A DNA stretch of 64,000 nucleotides, taken from assembly GCA_950295325.1 (NCBI GenBank), contig OX485805.1, positions 43,796,758-43,860,757 on the forward strand, in the 5' to 3' direction. This document shows positions 43,001-55,042 of the stretch, one piece after another. Position 1 is the first letter of the stretch. Every line of letters starts with the position of its first letter. The DNA comes from Polytrichum commune. Its lineage: Eukaryota; Streptophyta; Polytrichopsida; Polytrichales; Polytrichaceae. A model generated the notes under the pieces. The model ran no database searches and was not told the DNA's origin. It saw only the letters and a list, made by a program, of their open reading frames with translations. A program made the position numbers and the translations under genes.

Positions 43001-46000
43001 TTCAAAAACCACTGAAGCTAATTATTGAGATTTTTTTTTTCCAGTGACATAGGAGTTGCTCTAAAAGTGTGGGGCAACACAGGTTCACTCGAAGCCCCAA
43101 TTGTGGTCTGCAGTTTTGTCCATGTATCTTCAGTAAGAGAAGGATGAGAATACATATCATGAAATAGAACAATTAAGTCCTAAATTGTGAGGATAGATTT
43201 TGATTGTCTGGTTACATTGTTGTTGTATCTGAGTTGCTGTAATCCTACTCTGAGTCAAGCTGTACTCACATTTTAAATGTGTGTCAAGCTGTTGAAATAA
43301 TAGAACACTATCAGAAGAAAGAGGAGGAGCATTGGCCAATCTATATATAGTTTCTTGTGAACCTTAACAAGAGCTAAATCTTGGAGATTTGTGGTTGAAA
43401 ATGATCAAGGGTGGGAGGGGAGCTCTGGTAGGTGCTATATTACACTCCAAAAGCAATTCCGTCACATTGGAATGGTGGACTGAAGGCGCATGTGGTGCCC
43501 TTTAAGCAGCTCCCATTTTTTGTAAGCTCTATTTTTGTAATCAGTTAATGTTTATGTCTTCCAGAATTTCCTTCTTTCTTGCTCAATATACCTGAATAAT
43601 AATTGATCACTGATTCGAGAAAGTGTAGCTCTTTTCCTTGAAGTATGTGTAATATTGAGAAAATCTTTTATGGTTGTTTTAAACAGTTCTCATGTCATGT
43701 AGGTGAACTCCAATGAATGGCATCTTGACACATCAAGTGCAGCTACTGGACGTTCCAAGCTCCTCAACTTTGCAATGTAAACACAAAGCCCTTATGATGA
43801 TACATACTAGAATGTTACATTTTTTTCCCCAATACATTTCCTTTCATGGTGATATATTGTTACGAGTATACATGTCATGGAGTATCTTATAGTTATGAAT
43901 CAAGATTAGTGTTGACTTATCAGGTGTTTCTCATGCCTCCGTAGATATGTGCCAGCAGGTAATGAGTGCCCTCTGCACATTCAGTTATCAAGTGCTCGCC
44001 TCTCTCCTACCAACGGATTCACGTCCCCCGTAAGGATTGGCTATATTTGTCTTCCCTTATGTCTTGTGTTATGAGTCAGGGTTTAGGACAATTGACAGTG
44101 TGTATTGTGTTTAGACTTGGCTATGAAGTTGGTGTGAGCATCTTATGTCTTGGACTTGCTATCAAAGCTTACTCTCAAGGACGATCCTGGTTCCAAACAA
44201 GAAAAACGTTTCTGCTTCATGTATAACTAGCCTTTATGAGGATATAGCATTTCCATTTCCAGCTGGGTCTGTCTTGGAAGGTGCATGTCTGAGTGGCATT
44301 TCTTTACCTTATCATTCCTTTAAAAAGATTTTGGGTATTGCAGGGATGGGGTGGAGTAATCATATATAACCCTCCGGGCTGTGGTTATCTTGTTACCAAC
44401 AGATCTGATAGCCATCGGCTTTCCACAAAGGTGATCTTGCTGTGACATATTCTCATTGTACAGCCAGTGGTGATTCCTTAAGCTTCAACAAGTTTATATT
44501 GAACTTACAGTATCACAATGGCCTGACAGGAGCAACGTATTTGCTTACTTCATGGTCTCATCATCTATATTGAATTTGACCAACACATAGTAGTGTCTGT
44601 TCGCAGTTGTACTTGCCGCTGCCTTTTAGTTGCCACAACTGCATGTCTAAACTTGAGTACAATGAGCAATATCCTGGGTTACACAGCTCAACCTTTGTTT
44701 GACAGGAATTGGAGCCTGCCATAGGTGTGATAGTTGCACAAATCCGAGCACTATTTGGGCTCCCACCAACTTTTATGGAGGATACTAAAACAAGGACTTA
44801 TGGTGTGCCTGCTGGTGTTACAGGCATCGCTGACTGGTGAGCTTCTTAACAAGTGACATCATTTTGTTACTGGTGAGGATACTTTGGATTGTGCTTAATT
44901 GTGTAACTGAACTGTGTACAAGGCCTTATTGAGATTTACAAATGCAATTATGTAAACTATCTGCAGGGAAGTGGATGTTTTGCTGCGCAGACGAGCAGCC
45001 ATGGATGTCAATGCATCAGCATCTACTCTAGCCTCCCTTTCTCGCCTGGTAAAGCTTTGTACATTTCTTATAACAGAAAAATGCTTAGTAGTGTCAAATC
45101 TAGGTTAACAAAATTTTGATGATTTTTCAAATAGGGGGTTTCAATTGTCTTTTAAATAATATTACAATTAAACACTATGTTCAGTCGAGGGCTGGAATGT
45201 ATTTCAACCACAGTATTATCTATACAGGGTAGTGAATTGCACTGAGTTTCATTCTATGAATGCAGGTCAGCTCACTGCCCAACATGGTCGTCAAAGATGA
45301 AATTGGTGATCAGGTTAGTAATTTGTAGCTCATACTTATGTTCAGATTCACATGTATTTTTGCTTGAAACTATCTGCCTGGTGCCTAGAGCTCCCAGGTT
45401 CTTAAGTGTCTCGTGGATTCATTAGATTTATTTCTGTAGAATGATGTAAGATGTATTTATGTGAACTTGACACTGGTACTTGATGTGGAACTCCATGTCA
45501 AATAGATCATTATATTGAAACTGGTAAACTTCATGAAGTAGATACCTGGCTTCTGACTTACCATTTTCTGGAAATGTTTTATGCCAGGTCCGAAGTTCAC
45601 TTGCTCAAGCAAAAGCAGCACAGAAGCATTCTTCGGCTGGAGCTTACCATGCTGCAGCAGGTAACTCAGAGATTTGTTGCTGTCAAGTTAAATTACATTA
45701 TTGCCGTCTTTGATCTGCCTGTTTGTTGAGGGTTGGATTGGCCATTCAATGTTTGATGCACATATGAAGTGGTCCCAATTATGTTCAGCAGGACAGTCTG
45801 AATCACCTAAGTGCAAACAGATGTGATAAAGTTGCAGAGGGGTCAACAACATATCAAGCGCAAAGGGTATTAAATAATATATTGTTCCATCCAAGACCTG
45901 AATGCCGTGTGTGAAATTTCTCAAACTTGCTTGATGTCTTTTTGGAATGAATAGGTGCATGTCAAGTATTTAACATTCTTGTTCCCAATCTCTTCAACTT

Positions 46001-46923
46001 ATTTTTACAGAGGCAGCTAGGAAGGCAAGGTCGTTGGCTGAAGCAGCCTTTTTCCAGCCATCCATAATGTCGCTCCTGTACTTCCCTGCTGAGCATCAGC
46101 TCGCCATCTATACGGTAAGTGCATCAATGCTAATGTTGCTAATTTCTTTCAAGAGAAAGGTTATCACCAGATGTGGTGTAGCATGGTCACGGTGTCAAAA
46201 AGCTATCCATTCATGTCATTCCAAAATGTTTCATAATTGTAGTTCTCATCAACTGGATTGGCTCTGTAGTTGGTCTCATCAGTAGAAGCCATGTCATGTC
46301 ATAAATCAATCTACAGTAAAGCATGTTCATCTGCATGATCGATAAAAATTCCTGCATGGTAATCCTTGTTTTGCAACTCTGGGTTTTAGTTTGTTGCTAT
46401 GTAATGAACAAAACTGATGAAAGTATCTGGTGCTTTGGTTTCACCTTCTTTTGATACCACTCGGTTATATTTGATGAGGATTTTACATTTTTTTGATACT
46501 GGTAGGGTACAAGTAGGTCTTTAAACAATATTTTGTTTTCTGATACCTTTTGGGTCTACACCATCTAAGAACCTTCATATTTAGGTAAAATTATCTTAGA
46601 CCAACACAGTAATACGTTCGTAATATTGACTTGGGTGTAAGAAAACCCTCTCATCTTGTGACACCTGTCAAGTATCTGTATCAGGTGGATATTACAATTT
46701 TGATACCATGCGTTCAACTATATTCTAGTACATTTTTGGTCTTGAGGTTGCAGACTTGGCATTCATGAAATTGTAGTATCTGTAATACTAACAGGTTGGT
46801 TTGAAACTGTGACAGCCATTCTTTGTCCCAGTACTCCTTCACATGCTTGTTGCTGTGCTGAAGGAGGGTTCACGATACAGGCGGGAGTGGAAAAAGTATC
46901 AAAGGTTTCTCCAGAAACAGTAG
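40066..46923 (+). CDS. PIGS: GPI transamidase subunit PIG-S
   Basis: Thirteen exons with GT-AG borders and consistent phase: 40066-40303, 41262-42063, 42567-42651, 43432-43521, 43703-43776, 43945-44029, 44344-44430, 44706-44836, 44967-45048, 45266-45313, 45588-45660, 46011-46114, 46816-46923. They give 668 residues. PIG-S is a subunit of the ER-membrane GPI transamidase, which swaps the C-terminal signal of proteins for a GPI anchor. Family signatures: N-terminal membrane anchor (about 66-80) followed by GWWKSTEVYRAPLPF; NPEDWIFDW; NSNEWHLDTS; TNGFTSPGWGGVIIYNPP; VIVAQIRALFGLP; VSSLPNMVVKDEIGDQV; AFFQPSIMSLLYFPAEHQLA; and a C-terminal membrane segment (about 627-650) with a short basic tail. 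The N-terminal ~60 residues are acidic, low-complexity and poorly conserved in the family. No defects were seen. Confidence 0.96.
40333..40870 (+). repeat. ~250-bp direct repeats inside PIG-S intron 1
   Basis: GAACCAAGCTTGCAA recurs at 40333, 40582 and 40834, a spacing of 249 and 252 bp. GATAGATGGCAAT.C.GAGC, GGAGGACCTGAATTT, CCCATTAGGCC and GCAGCTGAAGAATCAAA recur in the same order. There are two full units and the start of a third. The first unit begins inside the frame read through exon 1, so the repeat lies right after the donor site. Confidence 0.92.
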
Positions 46924-49718
46924 AGGTCAGAAAGCCCAAATCAAATCCTACAAGTACAGAGCAGTAGAATCCTGAATTATTTGGCCGAAGACCAGACAAG
47001 CTTTCTGATTGAGAGCTCCTTGCAAATATCATGTCTCCTTTGGCCAAAGGAGTGAATGTCACAGGTAGTTATGTTTATTTGAGATGATTTGTCTACACAC
47101 AGGAATAGCTTGCCCATTCATTCATAGCTAAAATATTGTTTGAGATAGCTAACCTTGAGGTGAGCATTTTACCTCCAATTCACGGAACAAATGCTTTCAA
47201 ATTTACACTTGCTTGATTTAGAGTATCTCACAATGGTGGTGATATATTTCGCAACTTCTCTTAGTTGTATTCAAGAATGTGGCTCAATTCCACTCCAAGT
47301 CCTGTCTGCTGATGTAGTCATTTCAGAATGTGCTTTTGAGCATATCCTGGTCATAGTTGATGTCAAACTTTATTTGTGATCCTATTGCATCCTATTTGTG
47401 ATCAGACTTATCTTTGTTGGCAAATCAAAGCTTGGACTTGAATCAACCACACTACATGCTACCCTATTATTGTCAGGATGGTAGGGTTTGAAAGGAAGCC
47501 CTATTCCATCTGTCCAAATATATCAACAAGTGCTGGACGTTGTGAATGCCCACTTTGCTCCATCTATAGCACAAAAGCATGGAACTTGGAATTGAAATGT
47601 GTCTCTTTAGTTCTTCCTCCCCTCTGCCAAGATGATATGATACCCGTGCCTGTCACAAGCAACATCAAATTGCAGCCTTGTTAGAACAACAATTTTTCAC
47701 CTAAACCCTAAACCAAGGTGCACAATATGTTTTTAGGAGAATAGAGCCACCTAGTTCTGACCTTCATGCAGAGCCCTTGGACTGTTTAGATGTTGACGAG
47801 AGACCTCCACCTGTTGTGAAATTGGCATATGCTCAACATTGTGCTCAATTGTGAGCTGCATTTTTATTTTTTATTTTTATGGACAACGCCTTAGACCTTA
47901 TTCTTGCATATGTAATGAAATTGCAGGCCATATAGGAGAAGCTCAATAAGATGTTTGATGCTCTTTCGAAAGTGACAACATCAACAAAATGTTGCTTCCT
48001 TCTTCAAATCCACGTAGAGTTCATGATTGAAATTTGCACATTTGTGAAGACATTTGAGAAAACATTTATTTTGTATACGTGGCAAAACATCTAATGTGTG
48101 CTTTCATGAAGTACCTCGTTATTGTGACAAAAGTGGTCAAATTTGTCATAGTATTGAATATACGACACCTCAATAGTAGAGTACTTGGTTTCCCAAACAT
48201 GTCATATTAAATAGGTAGGAGACTATTGGCAAAACCTCTTGTGCTTGATGGGTCCCATGTCCTTACTAACTTAAGATTAACTCAATATGTGAATGTGCAC
48301 CTTCCATGTGGACTAGGAGATGAAGTGGTCGTGTGATAGTAGAGTACCTTCAAATGTGTGTAGTTTTAAGCTTTTATGTAAACTAAAAGAAATGATCATG
48401 GTCACTAGTGTAAACATGCCCTCTTAAAACTCAACCTATTCAGGGAAATTCAATCCATAACATCAATTCATTCTCTATGCCAAAAATGCACAAATTGTGG
48501 TGATTTACGTCTAGCGGCCAATCTAACTTAAAGTAGACAACCTTTATTCAATTCATTGTCTTATTAGATACTTATATTTGAGTGATATGTGGTTTGATGT
48601 GTCACCAAGAATGGATACCAAAAAGGCATATGTTTGAAAGACATTGAATTATGTGCTCAAAATATGATAATTATTCTAGACTCAATAATTGATACAATCA
48701 GGAGACAGATTGTATGTGACCATGTAATAAACATGAGAATTTTCACTTTGATAACGAATGAGTTATTTATATGAGCTCCAAAAATTAGGAGAAAAGTGGC
48801 TACGACCCCAATTTGAATTTCCTAACCATCTCATTAATAAATTAACCTCGTAATAATCGCTCGTTTTATATGGAATCCTATGAGAAGCTTGCTAGTTGTA
48901 GAAAGTAACTATTTAAGAAGCATCCACCCTACAGTTTGTGTGCCTATGCCTCCCATGGGCCGGGGCTTAATCATGTTAGTATCCTAATATTAGAGTCAAG
49001 GCATAACTTGGCCCCCTCGTAAAAGGGAAAGAAGCATGTCAACAATCCCTTGGATAGTGTGAAAGTGGAGAAAGGGTTTGGGGTTTTATTTCCCACCTTT
49101 CCCCACTTATAGAGTGCGCCTTTGGGGGGGGGGGGAGTTGTCAATATCCTAGGGTTTCCAAGTCCAACTAGTCACATGTTGACATCTTTCGGTTTTTCAC
49201 ACGTCAAGTCATCTGGGACGTCCTGCAAAATTTTGGTAGGATTGAGTGGAAATAGACTCTCATGGATTTGGAAAAGGCCCTAGACATGGCATACCATGAT
49301 GTTCTTAAGGAATTCGATTCGACTTGGGGGGTCAAAGGTCCCATTGTGACTTAGAATAAGTTAGTGGTCAAATGGAACATCAGGCCCCAGATGGGTATTA
49401 TTTCTTGATTTCCCCTCGGTGTGCTTTGTTTCTCTCGAGGTGGTATTACTTTGGTTCCTTTCTTACAATTGACTTTTTAGTTTGTGCCCTAAAAATAAAA
49501 ATAAAAATAAAAATCGGGTTTTCCTTACTAATTTGAGGTGTATTCCATAGATTCCTCTAAAATGATGGGTAATTTTCTTGAAGTCTTAAATTTCAACCGG
49601 TTCATCTATAACTAGCAACCGGTTCTCCCTGTTCATTGTGTGGGAGGGGGGGGGGGTTGGCAATGCAACCCTTTGCAGGGTGGGCAACTTGTGAATGTTC
49701 TTCTTCATAACATTGTTT
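46924..49718. other. PIG-S 3' flank and intergenic region
   Basis: The PIG-S 3'UTR is presumably in the first few hundred bases. Beyond it no gene was recognised. A stretch at about 49255-49370 reads MDLEKALDMAYHDVLKEFDS in one frame but is short, interrupted and matches no family I know. G homopolymers lie at 49122-49135 and a short (AAAAT)n run at 49493-49515. Confidence 0.45.
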
Positions 49719-49837
49719 AGCTGATGAGTTGTGTTCATGGGTCCCATAGTAGATTTGAGAATAAAGCCTCTGGATGCCGGAACCCTAGTCTTCAGACAAA
49801 ATACGAAGTCAAGGTAGCTGAACACAACTCATCAGCT
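49719..49837. repeat. 19-bp perfect inverted repeat pair
   Basis: AGCTGATGAGTTGTGTTCA at 49719-49737 and its exact complement at 49819-49837, 81 bp apart. It lies immediately before the collapsed kinase-unit head. It may be the ends of a very small transposon or a cruciform-prone break site. Confidence 0.85.
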
Positions 49838-49864
49838 GAGTAATGTAATGTTCCGTAAATACAT

Positions 49865-50640
49865 TATCATGGGACTCATTAGTGGTAGGCAGTAGGGACA
49901 ATGGTTGGAGAAGAGATTCTTTTGAACAATCGGAGCAAGGTAGAAGAATTTTCTCACCAAATGATTTCTCGCCGGGGGCGATTCATGGGAACTGGTTTCT
50001 GAGGGCTAGGACTAAATGCCAATGAATGAGGAGAAATTCGAGCTAACTTGGTCGCTATCCTTACTTCTTTATTTTCAGTTGGAAGAATAACCAAAGTATT
50101 TCAATAAATATGGTACAGTTGATTTCTTAGAGTTTTGATTTTGAATTGGTGATTTGGGAAAATGAACTGGTTCATTTGTAACTACACCAAATATGATATT
50201 TATTGTCATATGGCATTTATTGTCACTATGGTAAGTTTGCGGATGACACTTCTTATGAATAAGTGAATAAGTATTGTCATGGATGATGGATGAGTTCATC
50301 CATTGGCCAAATTTCTACCTTCTCTTGCCAGCAAGTTGTGATGAAATATTGTCATGGATGGTTGAAATTTGGATGAATGATCACTTGGTAAGTGGCATTA
50401 ATTGCAAGACTGTAAATCTATAATCCCCTAATTCTTTTACAAGGAATGACAAAGATGTTGGGTTAACATCTAGTGTTGGCGACACTATACTGCGGTCTAC
50501 AATTAGTATTGAGCAAAGAAATTAGAATTGGTGACAATGAATATCATATTTAGTGTACCTACTACACTAAATATGATATTTACTGTCACCAATTCTAATT
50601 GTCTGGTGCACATAACATTAAGTAGCAAGCCCGGGTTGAC
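49865..50640 (+). pseudogene. Collapsed kinase-locus unit (head joined to tail)
   Basis: 49872-49960 resembles the unit head near 58838 (ATGGGACTCAT.AGTGG.AGGCAG and onward). From 50028 the sequence matches the unit tail near 2281 and 21425 (GAGAAATTCGAGCTAACTTG and on through the MITE). Everything between, including all kinase exons, is missing. This is a deleted fourth unit of the array. Confidence 0.7.
50185..50555. mobile_element. TA-flanked MITE, CACTAAATATG family, copy 5
   Basis: Left CACCAAATATGATATTTA, right CATATTTAGTG, flanked by TA (50183-50184, 50556-50557), with the same extra inverted half-end (50558-50597) as copies 1 and 3. It is the positional counterpart of those two in the collapsed unit. 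Confidence 0.85.
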
Positions 50641-51084
50641 CTTCTTGAAAGAGCATCAAACCGGCGCGTGCCGGTTTGATGCTTTTTCAAGAGCAAAGAT
50701 AGCATTAAGTTTGAGTTTTACTTGGGCTATTTTTAATTTATTTGGGTAGTTTCTTTCAATGTTTAGAATTAATTATGTTGGTTTCTAGGACAAAACTAAT
50801 GCCAAGTGGTGATAAAGGTTCTAATCTAGGCTAAATTACAATCTAAACAAATCTAAATAGCTATAAAGTAGCAGGAAAGTTGGTGAGGTCAAAAAGGTAG
50901 TTGCGCTTTTTGGAAAAGTCTCCCAACACCCGCATTGGAAACCTCTTTGACACCTTTTTGAAGCTTCTATATTTGATTAATTATCCATTCATTCACCCTT
51001 GCTTTGAAAACTTTTCCCTTCTTGTTGAGGTAAATTTGCGGGTACTCAAAGGGTACCCTCCTAGCATTGCTACTTAATGTTATG
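50611..51084. mobile_element. 474-bp element with 18-bp perfect inverted ends
   Basis: CATAACATTAAGTAGCAA on the left and its exact complement on the right. The related sequence at 22022 (GGGTGCATGACGCTGG) acts as the empty site, showing clean insertion within GGTGCATGA and a 2-3 bp duplication (CA or GCA, ambiguous). It contains a strong hairpin near its left end and no ORF. The superfamily is not assigned. Confidence 0.88.
50644..50691. repeat. 22-bp stem, 4-base loop hairpin
   Basis: The arms CTTGAAAGAGCATCAAACCG and onward (50644-50665) and 50670-50691 pair over 22 bp with one mismatch; the loop is GCGT. It lies within the 474-bp element and may be a subterminal secondary structure of that element. 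Confidence 0.88.
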
Positions 51085-51109
51085 CATGATGCTGGATATT
51101 AGAATTCTT

Positions 51110-51500
51110 AATTTTTAGAATTCAACTGCTAGTAGCAATTGACTAAAGAAAAGAAAAAAATTCCATAAACCATTGCTACTGTAAAAGGATTTACAACATC
51201 ACATCGTTTGTTACATGACATGCATGACGTCCATATGCACACCCTTGGGTTTCTCTGCAAAGCACAAGAAATTGACACTGGCTACCAACATTGGGTTTAA
51301 TTTCTGGAGCTAAAGTAAAGAGTGCTTCTACAATTTCGAGCAACGCAACAAATTGTTGCCATTTCCAAACGGCTCTTTTGCATAGATATTTATAAGAATG
51401 GCTTTTGTTGTTTCCTTCTAACCATGTCCGATGTCCAAGATCGAGTGCCTACAAAGAATCAACATGAAAATTTTGTTAGGACCTTCAATATATCAAACTT
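51110..51500. repeat. Dispersed duplicated segment (copy 2, left part)
   Basis: Matches 25490-25885 (for example TTGTTTCCTTCTAACCATGTCC and TTAGGACCTTCAATATATCAAA). The match then stops and resumes at 53464, so foreign DNA separates the two parts. Confidence 0.8.
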
Positions 51501-51752
51501 GTATCCATGTGGAAATATTGAATGCATCATCAAGATTGTGTTTGGGATGTGTAAAATATTGGATTAAGTTTGTGAGTGCTTGGCTCACCCTATCAAATTT
51601 GAAGACATGTTCCAAACAAATGGAGTTTGTCAAAATTTCTTCGAATAGAAGAAGAGATCAGACTTAGTGATGGTCCAATACCTCAACTTGAATGGTGATG
51701 AAGTATCACATCAACGAAGATGGCATCATGATGCATGTGGTCTTCATAGACA

Positions 51753-52607
51753 CACGGGTAGATCACTTAGTGCATTTTAAAAACGACGTGCGGCATAATA
51801 TAGAGAGGATTAAAATCATTTGAAATAAAAATTATAAAGGAATTCCAAATAATGAAGGGGCCATTAAATGTAGAAAATCCCATTATAAGTAAGTTAGATG
51901 GACATAAAACGTGGGCCATTATTTTTTTTGTAAAATGAATATAGGGGCTAAAGATAAGGATCCTAGAAGGAATGTTTAGTATGGACTCCTAAAATGTTGC
52001 CGTTCTTCCCGTTTTCTGATGAGTTTGGGTCAACATTTTGTAAACCGCATGTTGTGTTTGTGAGCAAACGGACACTTTTCCTCATTTTCCACCCTTACCC
52101 TATTTGTGGTGTACTTGGGGCTATTTTGTACACGTTGTAACATTGTGGACTCCACCCTAATTTGTAAATTCTATTTTGTACCCGCTTTACTATGCTTTGT
52201 GTTTTTGGTGACTTGCATTACAATGACCGCTATGGTATTTGTGTTGGCATCTTTTATGTGTATTCATCATAATAGTGTTTGCAATTTTATTACTTTGCTA
52301 TGGTCTCCTATGTGTTTTCTTCATAACTCTGTTTGCACCCTTCTTTGTTTCCATGCTTTCCCTCAACACTCGTCAATTGCGTTAGGAAGTAGATTAGGTT
52401 TTATTACTTAAAAGGAATATAGAGTACAAAAAATTGTAGTGACTTGGACAATATAAGTAATGGAAGGGTGCAAACAAATGGGCCATTTTTGAAATTTAAG
52501 TAATTATAGGGAGGCTTTAATTCAGCCCTTGAAGGTAAATAGCCCCCCCCAAAAAAACCCCCAGCCGCACGTGGTGCACAAAAATGCCTTAGAGTGATCT
52601 ACCCGTG
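51753..52607. mobile_element. hAT-like non-autonomous element
   Basis: 855 bp. The ends CACGGGTAGATCACTTAGTG and CACTCTAAG-type complement (AGAGTGATCTACCCGTG) are imperfect inverted repeats of about 40 bp. The flanking 8-bp duplication CATAGACA is perfect (51745-51752, 52608-52615), which fits the hAT superfamily. The inner ends carry GACGTGCGGC / GCCGCACGTG. There is a 101-codon plus-strand frame (52106-52411) with no transposase motif. Confidence 0.88.
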
Positions 52608-52615
52608 CATAGACA

Positions 52616-53463
52616 TAACCATCACACATCAAACACGTATGTTTCAAAGTTGGCATACCCTCACCTCATTGCTTACAAGAGTAGCAAGGCCCACACCGCC
52701 CATTTCACAACATGCTACTCCTCACAATTGAAGGGGTCTGGTGTTGTGTGTGATTCCCAATGAATTCAATTACATCGGCTACAAATTAATTCAAAGAATT
52801 TGAGTACAGTTCAAGTTCTGGTAGATTATGCCTCTCCCCAATATTATACAAGCTAGAAGGAAGTAATGGAATTGTGGAAAATGCCTTTATTTCCTCCCTC
52901 ATTCGATATAAAACATGCTGCTCCATCCAAAATGCGTATGTGTAGCCCATGGTCGTCGTTGTCTTGCCATCTTCTTTATATCAAAATCAAAGTTTTCATA
53001 CATCATTACACGAAGCATTCTAAAAGCATTTTTTGAAATTCATAATAATAAAAATAACTTTAAGTATCACTAAATTATTATCACTCCCTATCATTAAATA
53101 CTAATGCAAGCCGATATAGAAACAAAAATGCATGCTATCCTTTACAACTCCATTGTTTTTGTGGCCTCTTATATTCACTTCCACCAATGCCTAATCATAG
53201 CCATAATGGTAGTGATGAATACGAAGCCCTCTAGTTCATCCTCATGTAAGTTACCTTCACCAAATTTAAAAAATGGCATCCAAATTCATGAATCGTGTAA
53301 TTTGTACATAGTTTGGTACAATAATCTCTTTCCAATTGGTTCACCATCAACAAGAGGGTTTTGGACATTTGCATGTAGGACAAGAGCAAAACATGAGCTA
53401 AATGTCGTAGATTTGTCACGTCTTAAAGAAACGTTACATTTATTGGCATTATGCACATTATGT
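52616..53463. other. Intergenic with an unrecognised minus-strand frame
   Basis: Minus-strand reading of about 52680-52990 gives a fairly long interrupted frame (TTTTMGYTYAFWMEQHVLYR then MREEIKAFSTIPLLPSSLYN) of unknown family. It may be the remnant of a transposon gene. No other structure was recognised. Confidence 0.35.
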
Positions 53464-53925
53464 TGAGAGAGAAACTTGTGATAAAATCCATAGCCATACT
53501 CATGATTGACTTCAAAATTATGAGGTCATCAATTTTGGTAGTTGAAAGGCGATGTGTTTGAATTACTATGTTCTTCAATATAATAAGTTGTAATGAGTAT
53601 AACATGCACGTGCTGATATTAGTAGTTTGTACATTTATAGCTAGAATATTACATCTTAGTGAACACTTTGATAATTAATAACACCATCACTTCCGAATAG
53701 TGGTGGAAAATTCGCCCACATAAATGGGATGGTATTAAAATAATGATATGTTGAGTCATTGTATATGTCTTTACACTATATGAAAAGGTATGCAACCATA
53801 CAAAATGCAATTTCAAAATACATGGGTGTTCCATATGTTGGCACCCTTGACTTAATCTAATACTACTTGTAGAATTTTAAACCGATACAGTCGCGACTTG
53901 TTCGAATGATCTTTGAAGGCCAACA
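53464..53925. repeat. Dispersed duplicated segment (copy 2, right part)
   Basis: Matches 25890-26395, including TTGAGAGAGAAACTTGTGAT and the closing CTTGTTCGAATGATCTTTGA followed by AGGCCAACA. Confidence 0.82.
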
Positions 53926-54182
53926 ACTTTGAGTGCTCTAGTTAAGAGTTGAATCTTTGAATCGGTATTGGGTAGTGCACTAGTTAGACAAGCACTCTGC
54001 TAGAATCCAACTCAATGTAATATGCTCTTGGAAATGAAATGTTTGGCATGTTTGAAACCAAACATGAAGTTGGCAACTTTGCAAAACTTGACAACCATTG
54101 TTAAATGACACCTTCAAGAGTTCGCATAGAATAGTGGGATCAAAAATCTACCATGGTTGTTTGAATGAATAGGAGGGGGTGA
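53926..54182. other. Intergenic, nothing recognised
   Basis: Short AT-rich linker between the duplicated segment and a foldback transposon. No credible ORF. Confidence 0.5.
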
Positions 54183-54477
54183 TAAAAAAAGGGGATTGCT
54201 ATTTCCACACCTTTTTTGGCTAGATTCACACCTTTTTGCCGGTTCGGTTGCCGTGTCACTGAGGCGCTATATATGAGATTCTTCATGGTGCATCCGGACC
54301 GTTGATCCACCAAGGCCCATCCAAGGGCCTCAATGATCCTAGGTGGCGGTGGGGTGGGGGGCGGGGGTGGTGCTTGCCACCAAGGCGGGGTGAGGCCGTG
54401 GGCCTCATGTCTTTTTTGGGGAGGCCGGATTTAGGGTGGTGTCGGGCCTAGTGGCTAGGCGGGCCCAGTGGCTAGGC

Positions 54478-54606
54478 CTACTTATTATATAACTAGTTGG
54501 TTAGCCTTACTCTACTTACTAAATGACTAGTTGGTTACCCTTCCTCTACTTACTAAATGACTAGTTGGTTACCCTTACTCTACTTACTAAATAACTAGTT
54601 GGTAAG
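54478..54606. repeat. ~38-bp tandem repeats at the inner left arm
   Basis: Three to four units of ACTAGTTGGTTA(G/C)CCTT followed by (A/C)CTCTACTTACTAAAT. Only one unit is mirrored in the right arm, so the array grew on one side after the foldback formed. Confidence 0.9.
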
Positions 54607-54721
54607 CCTCTCCAATACTTTAACGCATCAAAGCTTAACTTCAAGACTTGCACATATACCACTCAAATATACATGTCCAATTAAGAAGAGTGACCATAAG
54701 TAGAGTAAGGCTAACCAACTA

Positions 54722-55042
54722 CACTAAATAGGTAGATTAGTGTTGGAAACACTAATAGTTGACGAAAACGCTAAATGTAAATTGTCTCTATAGTGTTAGA
54801 ACACTAAATGTCAACTCTAACACTATTTGTACCAAGTAGTAACTTTAAATATTTACATGAGCGCATTTAGTGTTAGATGATATTTTGTAAATCTTGGAAT
54901 GAAGAATTGAAGGAAGAAGAATATGAGAACCTCGTAAAAGGTATAATTTGTTCAAACCCTATTCAAACACTAATTGTAATATCAATTGAAAATTAGTGTT
55001 TTAGGTAACTATTGCATCTAACACTAATCTACCTATTTAGTG
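54722..55042. mobile_element. Nested TA-flanked MITE
   Basis: 321 bp. Ends CACTAAATAGGTAGATTAGT and exact complement; the symmetry including the flanking CTA/TAG is 26 bp and perfect. It is inserted in the foldback at ccaacTAgttatttag, with TA duplicated (54720-54721, 55043-55044). The empty site exists in complement at about 54583-54602 of the same element, which proves the 2-bp TA duplication and hence a Tc1/mariner-type (Stowaway-like) MITE. Confidence 0.93.

Noticed and set aside
50644-50691. Bacterial-type intrinsic terminator
   Set aside because: The hairpin has a GC-rich stem and a nearby T run but sits in a plant transposon, not after any gene.
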